Positions 8,389 to 17,233 of a DNA stretch of 21,974 nt are shown piece by piece. Each line of letters opens with the position of its first letter. Within the stretch, counting starts at the first letter, position 1. The stretch lies in the NCBI GenBank assembly GCA_002378565.1, contig DFSH01000078.1, positions 1-21,974 on the forward strand. Direction: 5' to 3'. The position numbers and the translations under genes are program-made. The DNA is from Flavobacteriales bacterium UBA3442. Lineage in GTDB: Bacteria; Bacteroidota; Bacteroidia; Flavobacteriales; Schleiferiaceae. The notes under the pieces were generated by a model. The model was given only the letters and a program-made list of their open reading frames with translations. It was not told the DNA's origin and ran no database searches.

Positions 8389-9714
8389 TCAAGGTTTCAA
8401 TTGTTCAATGGCCGCTGCAATGGAAAGGTTTGTTTGCGTTCCGTCTGCTAAATGCTTGAGAACGACACGAGATTCAGCAGCTTCACGCTCCCCTGCGTAG
8501 ATGACCCAAGGGATTTGTCGCTGCTCCGCATAGGCAAATTGCTTTTTCATCTTTGCTGAATCTGGATAAAAGTCTGCGTCAATACCCGCTTCACGCAGGG
8601 CCATGCACGTTTTGAAAGCATATTCAGCATCTGATTGATTTAGCACCAGCACTTGCGGGCATGAAACAATGCCATCAGGCATTTGACCCAACTCCTCCAA
8701 GCTCATGATGATGCGATCCAAACCAAAGCTGATACCAACACCCGACAGGCCTTCTTTGCCAAAGATGCCTGTGAGGTTATCATAACGCCCACCACCACCA
8801 ACTGATCCCATGTCAAGCCCAACGGGGTTAACTTCCAGGATACAACCGGTGTAATAATTCAATCCTCGGGCCAATGAGATGTCCAATGAAACCTTAATGT
8901 TTGAATTGATGTGTTGAAGGATAAACCTCAGGTCCTCAATGCCTTTCAGTCCCATTTCTGACCCTTCAAACCAACCATCCAAGGCCGTCAAACTTTCATC
9001 CATGCTTCGAGCTGGAATAAGGGCTGGTGACAATTTCTTGATGGCATCATCACTGAACCCACGGTCTTTCAATTCAGCCACGACACCCTCCTGCCCAATC
9101 TTGTCCAATTTATCCAAGGCAACAGTGAACTCTGTCAAGCGATCACCCACTCCAGCCATTTCAGCAATCCCCGAAAGGATACCTCGGTGGTTCAATCGAA
9201 TAACCACAGCCAAGTTCAAGGCTTCAAAGACCTCAGCGTAGAGATTGACCAATTCAACCTCTTGCCACAGTGACTGACTACCCACCACATCTGCATCGCA
9301 TTGGTAAAACTCTCTGAATCGACCTTTCTGCGGCTTGTCAGCGCGCCAAACTGGCTGAATCTGGTATCGCTTGAAAGGCATGGGAAGCTGGCCAAAATTC
9401 TCCACGACATAGCGCGCAAAAGGAACGGTCAAATCATAGCGCAACGCCTTATCAATGATGTCTGATGCTTTAGGCGTTGCCCCTTCTGCTACAGAGCGCA
9501 TGAAGTTGCCCGACTTAAGCAGCTTGAAAATCAAGCGATCTCCCTCTTCTCCATACTTGCCCATCAGGGTCTCTGACAGTTCAAAACTTGGTGTCTCTAG
9601 CGGGGCATAACCATAGCGCTTGAACGCACTTTGTATCACGGATGTCACATGGTGACGCTTCGCTAACTCTCTGGCATTGAAGTCCCTGGTTCCTTTTGGC
9701 GTGCGTGCTTTCAT
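8389..9714 (-). CDS. hisS: Histidine--tRNA ligase
   Basis: Class II aminoacyl-tRNA synthetase that charges tRNA-His. The 441-residue protein has the expected order of blocks: GTRDF near the N-terminus, YDLTVPFARYV, motif 2 (WRADKPQKGRFREFYQCDAD), the histidine-binding ARGLNYYTGCILEV, GGGGRYDNLTG, and motif 3 (VGISFGLDRI). The anticodon-binding domain covers the last ~100 residues (PQVLVLN onwards). The ATG at 9714 forms an ATGA overlap with the end of ettA, so translation is likely coupled to it. hutH follows 11 bases downstream. No T-box or other leader is visible, as expected for an internal operon gene. Confidence 0.97.
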   Translation of the reverse strand: MKARTPKGTRDFNARELAKRHHVTSVIQSAFKRYGYAPLETPSFELSETLMGKYGEEGDRLIFKLLKSGNFMRSVAEGATPKASDIIDKALRYDLTVPFARYVVENFGQLPMPFKRYQIQPVWRADKPQKGRFREFYQCDADVVGSQSLWQEVELVNLYAEVFEALNLAVVIRLNHRGILSGIAEMAGVGDRLTEFTVALDKLDKIGQEGVVAELKDRGFSDDAIKKLSPALIPARSMDESLTALDGWFEGSEMGLKGIEDLRFILQHINSNIKVSLDISLARGLNYYTGCILEVNPVGLDMGSVGGGGRYDNLTGIFGKEGLSGVGISFGLDRIIMSLEELGQMPDGIVSCPQVLVLNQSDAEYAFKTCMALREAGIDADFYPDSAKMKKQFAYAEQRQIPWVIYAGEREAAESRVVLKHLADGTQTNLSIAAAIEQLKP

Positions 9715-11402
9715 TTCATCAATTTCTTGTATTTGAACTTCCTTGGCTCCAGACCACCGCCAAGGCGTTTTTTGCGATTGGCTTCATAGTCAGAGAACGA
9801 TCCTTCAAAATAATAAACCTCTGAATCACCTTCAAAAGCTAAGATATGCGTGCAAACCCTGTCCATGAACCAACGATCATGCGAGATGATAACTGCACAA
9901 CCAGCAAATGCCTCTAAGCCCTCCTCCAAAGAGCGAAGGGTGTTGATATCAAGGTCGTTGGTGGGCTCATCCAAGAGCAGCACGTTGCCGCCTTCTTTCA
10001 AAGCCATAGCCAGGTGCAAGCGGTTGCGCTCTCCGCCAGATAGAATGCCAATTTTTTTGCCTTGATCTGGGCCTGTGAAATTGAATCGAGACAAATAGGC
10101 CCGAACATTCATGGTTTGATTGCCCAATTCAAAGTGCTCAGCGCCATCACCAACAAGCTCAAACAAGGTTTTTTCAGGTGCCATGGATTCATGACTCTGA
10201 TCCACATAGGAGATTTTTACCGTTTCACCTGTGATGAATTTTCCTGAATCCGGCGTCAACTGATCCATGATCATGCGGAAGATGGTGGTTTTACCCGCAC
10301 CGTTTGGTCCAATGATGCCAACAATCCCAGCTGGCGGCAGCTTGAAGTTCAAGTTGTCGTACAACAACTTTTCGCCAAACTGTTTAGCAACTGACTGTGC
10401 TTCAATCACTTCATTGCCCAATCGAGGGCCGTTTGGAATGAACATGTCAAGACCTTTGGCCTTTTCATGCTGCTCTTCACCCAATAATTTCTCATAGTTG
10501 TTGAGTCTTGCTTTGCTTTTTGCCTGCCTGCCCTTGGGATTCATGCGCACCCACTCCAATTCCTTCTCCAAAGTCCTTCGTCGCTTGGAAACCTGCTTCT
10601 CCTCCTGCGCCATTCGCTTGGTCTTCTGGTCCAACCATGAGGTGTAATTCCCTTTGTATGGGATGCCTTCACCGCGATCCAACTCCAAAATCCATCCCGC
10701 TACATTGTCCAAAAAGTAACGATCGTGTGTCACAGCAATCACCGTACCGCTGTATTGTTGCAAATGGTGCTCTAGCCATAGAATAGACTCCGCATCCAAG
10801 TGGTTGGTTGGCTCATCCAATAATAAAATGTCTGGATTTTGAAGCAGCAAGCGACAAAGGGCCACACGGCGCCTTTCACCACCTGACAACACAGCAATGG
10901 AGCTGTCCGGCGGCGGGCACTGAAGAGCGTCCATGGCACGGTCCAGTACGGTATCTAATTCCCAAGCATTGCTTGCGTCAATGCGATCCTGAAGCTCAGC
11001 CTGACGGGCCATCATCTTCTCCATTTTCTCTGCATCCTCATAATTCTCAGGCAATGCAAAGTCTTCATTGATTTGGTTGTACTCCTCAAGCAGGGCCGTG
11101 GTCTCAGCCATGCCCTCCTTGACAATCTCCAACACTGTCTTGCTTTCATCCAATTGCGGTTCTTGCTCGAGGTAACCCACAGAGTAACCGGGGGAAAAAG
11201 CCACATCTCCGCGGTAGCTTTGGTCAATGCCAGCAATGATTTTTAACAAGGTTGACTTACCTGATCCATTGAGGCCCAGGATGCCAATTTTTGCGCCATA
11301 GAAGAAGCTCAAGTAGATATCCTTCAGGATGGCTTTGTTGTTATGTGGGAGGATCTTAGAGACCCCCGACATGGAGAAAATGATTTGCTTATCGTCTGAC
11401 AT
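9711..11402 (-). CDS. ettA: Energy-dependent translational throttle protein EttA (ABC-F ATPase)
   Basis: Soluble ABC-F protein that binds the ribosomal E site and, in E. coli, tunes early elongation to the ATP/ADP ratio. It has no membrane segments. Two ABC cassettes are seen in 563 residues: Walker A GLNGSGKS (43-50), signature LSGGERRR and Walker B LLLDEPTNHLD in the first; GPNGAGKT, LSGGERNR and LLLDEPTNDLD in the second. Between them is the charged linker rich in Lys/Arg/Glu (KTKRMAQEEKQVSKRRR and onwards), the P-site tRNA interaction motif region. Length and the ILELDRGEGIPYKGNYTSWL segment match EttA better than Uup or YheS. It is the first gene of the minus-strand operon with hisS and hutH, and diverges from the small exported protein gene at 11470. 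Confidence 0.94.
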   Translation of the reverse strand: MSDDKQIIFSMSGVSKILPHNNKAILKDIYLSFFYGAKIGILGLNGSGKSTLLKIIAGIDQSYRGDVAFSPGYSVGYLEQEPQLDESKTVLEIVKEGMAETTALLEEYNQINEDFALPENYEDAEKMEKMMARQAELQDRIDASNAWELDTVLDRAMDALQCPPPDSSIAVLSGGERRRVALCRLLLQNPDILLLDEPTNHLDAESILWLEHHLQQYSGTVIAVTHDRYFLDNVAGWILELDRGEGIPYKGNYTSWLDQKTKRMAQEEKQVSKRRRTLEKELEWVRMNPKGRQAKSKARLNNYEKLLGEEQHEKAKGLDMFIPNGPRLGNEVIEAQSVAKQFGEKLLYDNLNFKLPPAGIVGIIGPNGAGKTTIFRMIMDQLTPDSGKFITGETVKISYVDQSHESMAPEKTLFELVGDGAEHFELGNQTMNVRAYLSRFNFTGPDQGKKIGILSGGERNRLHLAMALKEGGNVLLLDEPTNDLDINTLRSLEEGLEAFAGCAVIISHDRWFMDRVCTHILAFEGDSEVYYFEGSFSDYEANRKKRLGGGLEPRKFKYKKLMK

Positions 11403-11422
11403 GAATGTGCGTTATTATCCTA

Positions 11423-11430
11423 CAAAGATG
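11423..11430 (-). promoter_or_regulatory. Candidate -7 element for ettA-hisS-hutH
   Basis: Read on the minus strand this is CATCTTTG, seven of eight matches to the Bacteroidota -7 element TAnnTTTG when the free positions are counted. It ends 20 bases before the ettA ATG. No good TTG is seen at the expected -33 distance, so this is a weak call resting on position and partial match. Confidence 0.3.
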
Positions 11431-11469
11431 AGGGTTTCCACGGCATAGTTATTGTAATTTCCGTGCCCC

Positions 11470-12183
11470 ATGCAAAAGTCGCTGATATTTTCCCTTTTCC
11501 TTCTAGCAAGCCACCTTTCTTGGGGTCAAAACCTTGTACAATACCAAGGCGTCATTGTGGAAGACCGGAGCATGGAACCGCTCCCCTACGTGGCCATTGT
11601 GAATGCTCGGACGGAAGCAGCACAAGTCACTGACTCAAAGGGTCGATTTGCCCTGGAAGCCATTGAAGGCGACACCTTGGTTTTTTCACGGCCTGGGTTT
11701 TCATTCAGTTACCGATCTGCTGTAGCCAATGACTCCGTTCGCATCATCCTACAGACGCAAAACTTCCTGCTGAACGAGGTCAGTGTCACCGCCTACAAAC
11801 TCACGTCAAACATGCCAAAAGCCATGAAGGTGGACAAGGCCGAAAGACCTTCTGGCGCTGACATTTACGTCCCAAACAGTGTCAAGCCAACAATGGCCAA
11901 CCCCATTGATTTTTTGTACGATCAGTTTGGTAATCGACCTAGGCAAATTCGAGAGCTTCAGGCCATACTAGACAGCGAACGATTCAGAGACCGGCTCAGC
12001 AAGAGTCACAACCGCCATGCACTGTTTGAACTGACAGGCATGCCGGCATCTGAGGTTGAAGCCTTCCTGTTGTTTTGCCGCTACAACCAAAGCGACATCA
12101 GAGATGCCAGTGACTATGACCTCCTAGTCAGCTTATTGCTGTGCTACCAAGATTATGAATCGGTTCAGTCAGGCAATGACTGA
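11470..12183 (+). CDS. Exported protein with carboxypeptidase regulatory-like (beta-sandwich) domain
   Basis: A 237-residue protein of unknown function. A signal peptide is clear: K3, a hydrophobic stretch IFSLFLLASHL, and a likely cut near SWG-Q20. Residues ~24-105 resemble the CarboxypepD_reg-like domain common in Bacteroidota envelope proteins: QGVIVEDRSMEPLPYVAIVNARTE, then DSKGRFALEAIEGDTLVFSRPGF, then FLLNEVSV. This immunoglobulin-like fold often sits at the front of TonB-dependent receptors or peptidases. Here there is no barrel or peptidase domain after it. The remaining ~130 residues are polar, with a segment NPIDFLYDQFGNRPRQIRELQ and a C-terminal helical part, and I recognise no catalytic motif. 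It diverges from ettA across 67 bases and converges on guaB with a 28-base gap. Confidence 0.8.
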   Translation: MQKSLIFSLFLLASHLSWGQNLVQYQGVIVEDRSMEPLPYVAIVNARTEAAQVTDSKGRFALEAIEGDTLVFSRPGFSFSYRSAVANDSVRIILQTQNFLLNEVSVTAYKLTSNMPKAMKVDKAERPSGADIYVPNSVKPTMANPIDFLYDQFGNRPRQIRELQAILDSERFRDRLSKSHNRHALFELTGMPASEVEAFLLFCRYNQSDIRDASDYDLLVSLLLCYQDYESVQSGND

Positions 12184-12211
12184 TTGCATGCTTGTTTAAC
12201 CGTCAGCTGAA

Positions 12212-13684
12212 TCAGCGGCTGTAGTTGGGTGACTCCCTGGTGATGGTGACATCGTGCGGATGGCTCTCATTGACACCTGCCGCCGTGATGCGTACAAAGC
12301 GTGCATCATTCTTCAAGGTTAAAATATCCTTTGCGCCACAGTACCCCATCCCAGCCCTAAGGCCACCAATGAATTGGTACATGACTTCATGCATCTCACC
12401 TTTGTAAGGAACTCGGCCAACAATGCCCTCAGGCACAAGCTTTTTGATGTCATCTTCCACATCTTGGAAGTAACGGTCCTTTGATCCATCCTGCATCGCC
12501 TCAACGGAACCCATGCCACGGTATGATTTGTAACGTCGCCCATCAAGAATGATCGCTTCTCCTGGCGACTCTTTGGTTCCGGCCAACAAGGACCCCAACA
12601 TCACAGAGTCTGCACCTGCAGCAATGGCCTTCACAATATCACCTGTGTAGCGAATACCACCATCAGCAATGACGGGGACACCCGAGCCTTTGATAGCCTC
12701 TGCAACTGCCATAACAGCACTCAATTGAGGCACGCCTACGCCTGCTACAACCCTTGTCGTACAAATACTACCCGGACCAATACCAACTTTCACGGCATCC
12801 GCTCCAGCATCAACCAAATACTTGGCGGCTTCTGCTGTGGCAATGTTGCCGACAACCACATCCAAGGACGGAAAAGCTGCTTTGACTTTTTTCAACACTT
12901 TGACCACGCCTGCTGTGTGACCATGCGCTGTGTCTATAACAATGGCGTCTACATGAGCGGCCACAAGTGCTGAAACCCTAACAAGGACGTCAGCTGTAAC
13001 GCCAACGGCAGCTGCCACGCGCAACCGACCAAACGTGTCCTTGTTGCTGTTGGGCTTGTTGCGCTTGTTAGAAATATCTCGGTAGGTAATCAAACCCAAC
13101 AACTCATTGTTGTCATTGACAACAGGGAGCTTTTCAATTTTGTTTGCCTGAAGCAACCCCTCTGCCTCTTCCATGCTGGTGTCAACCGATGCGGTGATTA
13201 AGCCACTATTCGTCATCACATCTGCAATCTGCTTTTGCGTATTGGATTCAAAGCGGAGATCTCTGTTGGTAACAATACCAATCAATTGCTTTGATGCGTT
13301 GATGATGGGAATGCCACCAATGCGGTACTCGGTCATCAAGCGATTGGCATCTTCCACCGTGGCGTCCTTGCTAAGGGTCACGGGATCTTGAATCATACCT
13401 GACTCTGCGCGTTTCACTTTACGGACCTCCATGGCTTGTCGTTCCGTACTCATGTTCTTGTGCAGCACCCCAATGCCGCCTTCCTGTGCCATGGCGATAG
13501 CCATAGCAGATTCTGTTACAGTGTCCATGGCAGAGGAGACCACAGGGGTCTTGAGGGCAATGTTGCGAGTGAATTGAGTGGTTACCTGAACATCCTTAGG
13601 GAGGGTATCACTGTAAGCCGGGATAAGGAGGACGTCATCGTAGGTGAGGTATTCACCTGTGACTTTGGATGAAATGGGTGCCAT
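12212..13684 (-). CDS. guaB: Inosine-5'-monophosphate dehydrogenase
   Basis: Oxidises IMP to XMP with NAD, the committed step of GMP synthesis. From the ATG at 13684 the protein has 490 residues, the usual bacterial length. It begins with the TIM-barrel strand [13 protein letters not shown] tandem CBS (Bateman) pair follows at about residues 94-205, then the barrel again, with the catalytic cysteine C308 in [11 protein letters not shown], the phosphate site [24 protein letters not shown], and the flap region [10 protein letters not shown]. The frame stays open nine codons further to a TTG at 13711. That codon lies inside the TAATTTTG promoter element, so the ATG is preferred. The gene forms its own unit, preceded by the terminator of the large secreted-protein gene. 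Confidence 0.97.
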   Translation of the reverse strand: MAPISSKVTGEYLTYDDVLLIPAYSDTLPKDVQVTTQFTRNIALKTPVVSSAMDTVTESAMAIAMAQEGGIGVLHKNMSTERQAMEVRKVKRAESGMIQDPVTLSKDATVEDANRLMTEYRIGGIPIINASKQLIGIVTNRDLRFESNTQKQIADVMTNSGLITASVDTSMEEAEGLLQANKIEKLPVVNDNNELLGLITYRDISNKRNKPNSNKDTFGRLRVAAAVGVTADVLVRVSALVAAHVDAIVIDTAHGHTAGVVKVLKKVKAAFPSLDVVVGNIATAEAAKYLVDAGADAVKVGIGPGSICTTRVVAGVGVPQLSAVMAVAEAIKGSGVPVIADGGIRYTGDIVKAIAAGADSVMLGSLLAGTKESPGEAIILDGRRYKSYRGMGSVEAMQDGSKDRYFQDVEDDIKKLVPEGIVGRVPYKGEMHEVMYQFIGGLRAGMGYCGAKDILTLKNDARFVRITAAGVNESHPHDVTITRESPNYSR

Positions 13685-13708
13685 GTGCAATTGCTTCTGA
13701 ATTGCGCC

Positions 13709-13716
13709 CAAAATTA
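13709..13716 (-). promoter_or_regulatory. Candidate -7 promoter element of guaB
   Basis: On the minus strand the sequence is TAATTTTG, a full match to the Bacteroidota -7 consensus TAnnTTTG. It ends 24 bases before the guaB ATG. Its upstream edge is two bases from the end of the T run of the preceding terminator, so terminator and promoter are packed back to back. The -33 TTG is not clear; only a TG is found near the expected place. Confidence 0.5.
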
Positions 13717-13718
13717 CG

Positions 13719-13748
13719 AAAAAAGCCGCCCATTTACATGAGCGGCTT
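13719..13748 (-). terminator. Intrinsic terminator after the T9SS secreted-protein gene
   Basis: On the minus strand a perfect 7-base stem AAGCCGC/GCGGCTT (13748-13742 with 13729-13723) encloses a 12-base loop. A run of six T follows (13724-13719), two of them shared with the stem end. It starts 20 bases after the stop of the large secreted-protein gene and precedes the guaB promoter, so it should separate the two units. Confidence 0.82.
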
Positions 13749-13768
13749 CGGTTAAGTTGTTCAAGGCA

Positions 13769-16700
13769 TCACTTTTTCCTGAAATAGAGCGTGATGCTGC
13801 CTTTCTTTTCAATCAACACACCTTGCACGGAATTGAAGGTTAAATGGTAGACATAAGCACCCGTTGGCACAAAGTCGCCGTTCACCGTTCCATCCCACCC
13901 TTGATTTTCGTCCTTGGTTGAGAAGACCATGTTCCCCCAGCGATCAAAAATATCAAGCTGGTATTTCTTCACTGCCACATAAGAGTGTGACGGTTTCCAT
14001 GTCCGATTCTCGACCACATTTGAAATGGGGTTGAAGGACGTTGGGATGAATACGCGTGGTTCATGCTCAGCACAGGCCTTGTTGGATGCGCTGCGGAATT
14101 CTGTGCCATCTGCATCACGGAATGCCAGAGGGTTATTTGCTTCAAGTGCAACAACTTTATAGCAGAAGAAGCCACTGTTATCCCCCATGGGTCTGACATT
14201 GTCAGTGAAAATAGTATCACTGGTAGAGGTCAGGTAAGTGAATCCGCCAAAAGGCCCTTCCGAACGGTAGATCTCATAGGATCCAACCACACCCATGTAG
14301 TCAAGGTAGTGATTCCATTTCAACACATTGGTTAAATTGTCATTGCCTTCAACCTCTAGCAAGACATTGGTGCCAATGTTGCTTGCTGTATCAATGCCTC
14401 CACAACTGTCCGTTGCCACAACGCGGTACCTGTATCGGTAGTTGTTTGGGTCAGCTGTAACGTCAATGAATCGAATCTCCCATGGTGCCATCACTGGCTT
14501 AGGTATCAACCCTAAGGACGTGAAGCTTGATGTGAAATTGTCAGATCGCTGAATATCATAGTGGATGACGTCTGCATCCCTGTCAATGAATACCACTGTC
14601 TCAATGCTGTTGTCGCTGCGTACATGCGCCTTAGCGAGGTACATCAACCTTGAACGCTGCAAAGAAAGCCCATTGAAGCACTTGTCATTGGAACGGCTTG
14701 ACAAGCTGCTTGATGTATCAATGGCTCGAATGTAGAAGCAGTAATCCCATCCAGCAATGATGTTTTTGGTGCGGTAAGTGGTGTCGCTGCCATTGTTGGT
14801 ATTGAAGAGAACGCCAAACTGTGTCGTGCCACCGGGTGGCGTCACATCGGCCATGATGCGATACTCTTTCACGCCGCCAGTCCAGCCACGGTATCCATTC
14901 CATCGCATGCGAAGCTCACCATCACACGGATCTGAATTCTCTGTCAAAAGAATGTTGTTGTGTGCTGAGACCAACAAGTCCGAGGATTGATTGCCACAGC
15001 TGTCCGTTGAAATCACCTTGTAGCGATCCACCATGGTGTTGGGAGTGACCCCGGGAATGGGATAAGGCATCAAGGTGCCTACAGGGACAGTCGCAATGGA
15101 CTGCCATGCTGTTGAAGCTACATCGTACTTCAGTAACTCATACTCAATAATGTCAGTGTTCGTGGCAGCTTGCCATGAGATGGTCGCTGTGCCACCAACA
15201 ACTGTCAACGAGTCAATCACAATGACATCGCTGTTGTTCATGTCAGAGAAGAATCCACCATCGATGGTCGACTCACAGGCGCCAGCGATACGAATCTGGT
15301 ACTCTAGAGACTCGCCACAGACATTAACGGTGTCACGGTAGGTGGTGTCAGTCGTGTTGCCAAGGTTTGACCAAGCTCCTGTCAATGGCCTACGCCATAC
15401 CTCGTAGGTGCTAGCGGAACTGTTTCCATGGTTCCAGTTCAATAAGGCCACAGAGCTCGCCGTTGGAGGAATTGGCGTTACCGTTAAACCAATGCTCCGA
15501 ATGGTATCCGATGTGATCGACGTATAGCTACATCCACCAATGGTGCGGATGTAATAATAATTGCTTCCACCAGGGTTCGGGGTTGCGTGATTGTAGGTTG
15601 TTGCACTGTAGTTGGCAATGGTGTCAATGGCTGTGAATGGTGCCGTTGCATTGATGCCATGAAACACCACATAGGAGTCGTAATTCATGCCCGTATCGAT
15701 GGGCGGTACCCAGGTGATATCAATGGATCCATCTGGCTGAACCGACACACAAGAGTTACTCATGTCAGGTGGAATCGGAATAGTTGAAACCACATTGATG
15801 ACCACAGAGGCCACTGAAATGGCTGGAGCTGGGCAGAAATTGTCCTGCATTCTAAGGGCAAAAACGTACTTATTGGTTGGTGACCCGCAAGAATTGGTCT
15901 GATAGGAAATGTGATCACAATTGGTCTCCCAGTAAAAGGAAATCTCATTGTTCAAGGTGTTGGTGTAGGTTGTTTGAGGTGACTTGGGTGTCACTGTCGC
16001 GCAAGGCGGATTCAAGCAGCCTGCTAGTGGGTTACTCAATGGCACACCCAATTGGCCACCTGAGGGAGCAAATTCAATCGTTTGCGGCAAGAAATTGGGC
16101 AAAAGCTGTGGATCCTGAGACACAATATCAAATTTGATGATCTCACCAGCAAATACCGTGGTTTCCCAATACAAGGTGTCGCCAGCTAAAACAACAGGAA
16201 CCAACTGTGGAAAGGTAGGAATGTTGTTTATTTGGACAGTTGGCGGCGAATTGAATCCACAATCGGTTCGAAGGATTACAGGGATGTCACGGTACACTTC
16301 TGCAATGCGCTGATTGCAACGGTACGAAGTCACCTTAACGCAGGTTGCAAAAGAACCTGCTGCCGATGGCGTGAAGGTGATGGCACCAGTTTGATTATTG
16401 AATGCCACTGTGTTTCCGCCGTTAGGCAAAGGGTTATTGTAACTGTATGGCGAACTAAAGGTCGCATTGGTCGTGTAATTGGTAGTCACGGGGTAAGCCC
16501 AGTCATACACAATGGAATCCAGGTCATTGTCAAAAGCATTGTGCGCATAAGTGTACTCATAGCCTGAGCAAATAACCGTTTTGGGTGGCTCCAAGAAACG
16601 GGGAGAATTGTCATAACAGGTGCTCGCATTCTGCGGCACGCCAGCGATAGTATACGGGAACATGAAGGCCCTCAACGTGTAGGAACTACTACCTGTTAAG

Positions 16701-17128
16701 TTAGTGATGCTGGGACGACAGCAATCCGTAAAGGTGTAGTACCAACCGGTTGCAGGTGGCACGCCTGCAATGGTAATCCATGCAGACTCAAAGCGTCGCT
16801 CTTCCACTGCACCTTTACCCGATACCACGCCACCACAACTGATTTCACCCGTTGCTGTATAGCAATCAGGTGACACATCCAAACTGGCGCCAACCTGTGC
16901 GCAAGAAATACTGCCAACCGGCGCATTGGTACTAAGGACAACGGGATTAGGCATATAGGTAGATGCCCCTGTGCCACACTCGCGGTACAAGACCACATAA
17001 AATTTAAATTTACCTGCATTGGGTCCGCTGTCCGCACAGCGCCAGGTTATTTCACCACCGAGGTAGTGTGAAGCCTGAGCGGTGAAGCCAAGGGAAAGAA
17101 CAAAGAGTGCAATCAGTAAACGTTTCAC
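13769..17128 (-). CDS. Large secreted fibronectin-type protein with type IX secretion 'type B' C-terminal sorting domain
   Basis: A 1119-residue cell-surface or secreted protein. The start is a GTG at 17128, as no ATG precedes the signal peptide (KRLLIALFVLSLGFTAQA, cut before SHYLGG near residue 20). Residues ~20-300 form a cysteine-rich N-terminal module opening SHYLGGEITWRCADS, which I associate with Bacteroidota surface proteins. Residues ~450-1000 are several fibronectin type III-like repeats, seen from the recurring endings such as YKVISTDSCGNQSS and YRVVATDSCGGIDTAS. The last ~100 residues (VFIPTSFNP, then LDIFDRWGNMVFSTKDENQG, WDGT and FVPTGAYVYHL) are the gliding-motility-associated type B domain that directs export by the type IX system. 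The role is probably adhesion or surface structure; no enzyme motif is visible. It is a single-gene unit with its own terminator. Confidence 0.88.
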   Translation of the reverse strand: MKRLLIALFVLSLGFTAQASHYLGGEITWRCADSGPNAGKFKFYVVLYRECGTGASTYMPNPVVLSTNAPVGSISCAQVGASLDVSPDCYTATGEISCGGVVSGKGAVEERRFESAWITIAGVPPATGWYYTFTDCCRPSITNLTGSSSYTLRAFMFPYTIAGVPQNASTCYDNSPRFLEPPKTVICSGYEYTYAHNAFDNDLDSIVYDWAYPVTTNYTTNATFSSPYSYNNPLPNGGNTVAFNNQTGAITFTPSAAGSFATCVKVTSYRCNQRIAEVYRDIPVILRTDCGFNSPPTVQINNIPTFPQLVPVVLAGDTLYWETTVFAGEIIKFDIVSQDPQLLPNFLPQTIEFAPSGGQLGVPLSNPLAGCLNPPCATVTPKSPQTTYTNTLNNEISFYWETNCDHISYQTNSCGSPTNKYVFALRMQDNFCPAPAISVASVVINVVSTIPIPPDMSNSCVSVQPDGSIDITWVPPIDTGMNYDSYVVFHGINATAPFTAIDTIANYSATTYNHATPNPGGSNYYYIRTIGGCSYTSITSDTIRSIGLTVTPIPPTASSVALLNWNHGNSSASTYEVWRRPLTGAWSNLGNTTDTTYRDTVNVCGESLEYQIRIAGACESTIDGGFFSDMNNSDVIVIDSLTVVGGTATISWQAATNTDIIEYELLKYDVASTAWQSIATVPVGTLMPYPIPGVTPNTMVDRYKVISTDSCGNQSSDLLVSAHNNILLTENSDPCDGELRMRWNGYRGWTGGVKEYRIMADVTPPGGTTQFGVLFNTNNGSDTTYRTKNIIAGWDYCFYIRAIDTSSSLSSRSNDKCFNGLSLQRSRLMYLAKAHVRSDNSIETVVFIDRDADVIHYDIQRSDNFTSSFTSLGLIPKPVMAPWEIRFIDVTADPNNYRYRYRVVATDSCGGIDTASNIGTNVLLEVEGNDNLTNVLKWNHYLDYMGVVGSYEIYRSEGPFGGFTYLTSTSDTIFTDNVRPMGDNSGFFCYKVVALEANNPLAFRDADGTEFRSASNKACAEHEPRVFIPTSFNPISNVVENRTWKPSHSYVAVKKYQLDIFDRWGNMVFSTKDENQGWDGTVNGDFVPTGAYVYHLTFNSVQGVLIEKKGSITLYFRKK

Positions 17129-17152
17129 AAGCTGATGGAATTAGTGATGGGT

Positions 17153-17160
17153 TAAAGATA
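17153..17160 (-). promoter_or_regulatory. Candidate -7 element of the T9SS secreted-protein gene
   Basis: On the minus strand this reads TATCTTTA, one base away from TAnnTTTG, 24 bases before the GTG start at 17128. The surrounding 105-base gap (17129-17233) holds no other evident signal, and no TTG is found at the ideal -33 distance. Confidence 0.35.
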
Positions 17161-17233
17161 ATTCGTCAATGCCCCATCACTGAGGGCAAAACAAGTAATT
17201 GATAACAGGTAATGAGTGAACGATGTGAATAAG

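Noticed and set aside
13685..13711. Upstream TTG start for guaB adding nine residues
   Set aside because: The TTG is part of the TAATTTTG promoter element, and the ATG at 13684 gives the normal length.
16232..16567. 111-codon open frame on the plus strand
   Set aside because: It is antisense to the N-terminal module of the secreted protein, which has a signal peptide and sorting domain in the other frame.
17171..17187. Inverted repeat GCCC...GGGC in the gap after the acyl-CoA dehydrogenase
   Set aside because: The stem is only 4 bases and no T run follows it on the minus strand, so it does not qualify as the operon's terminator.
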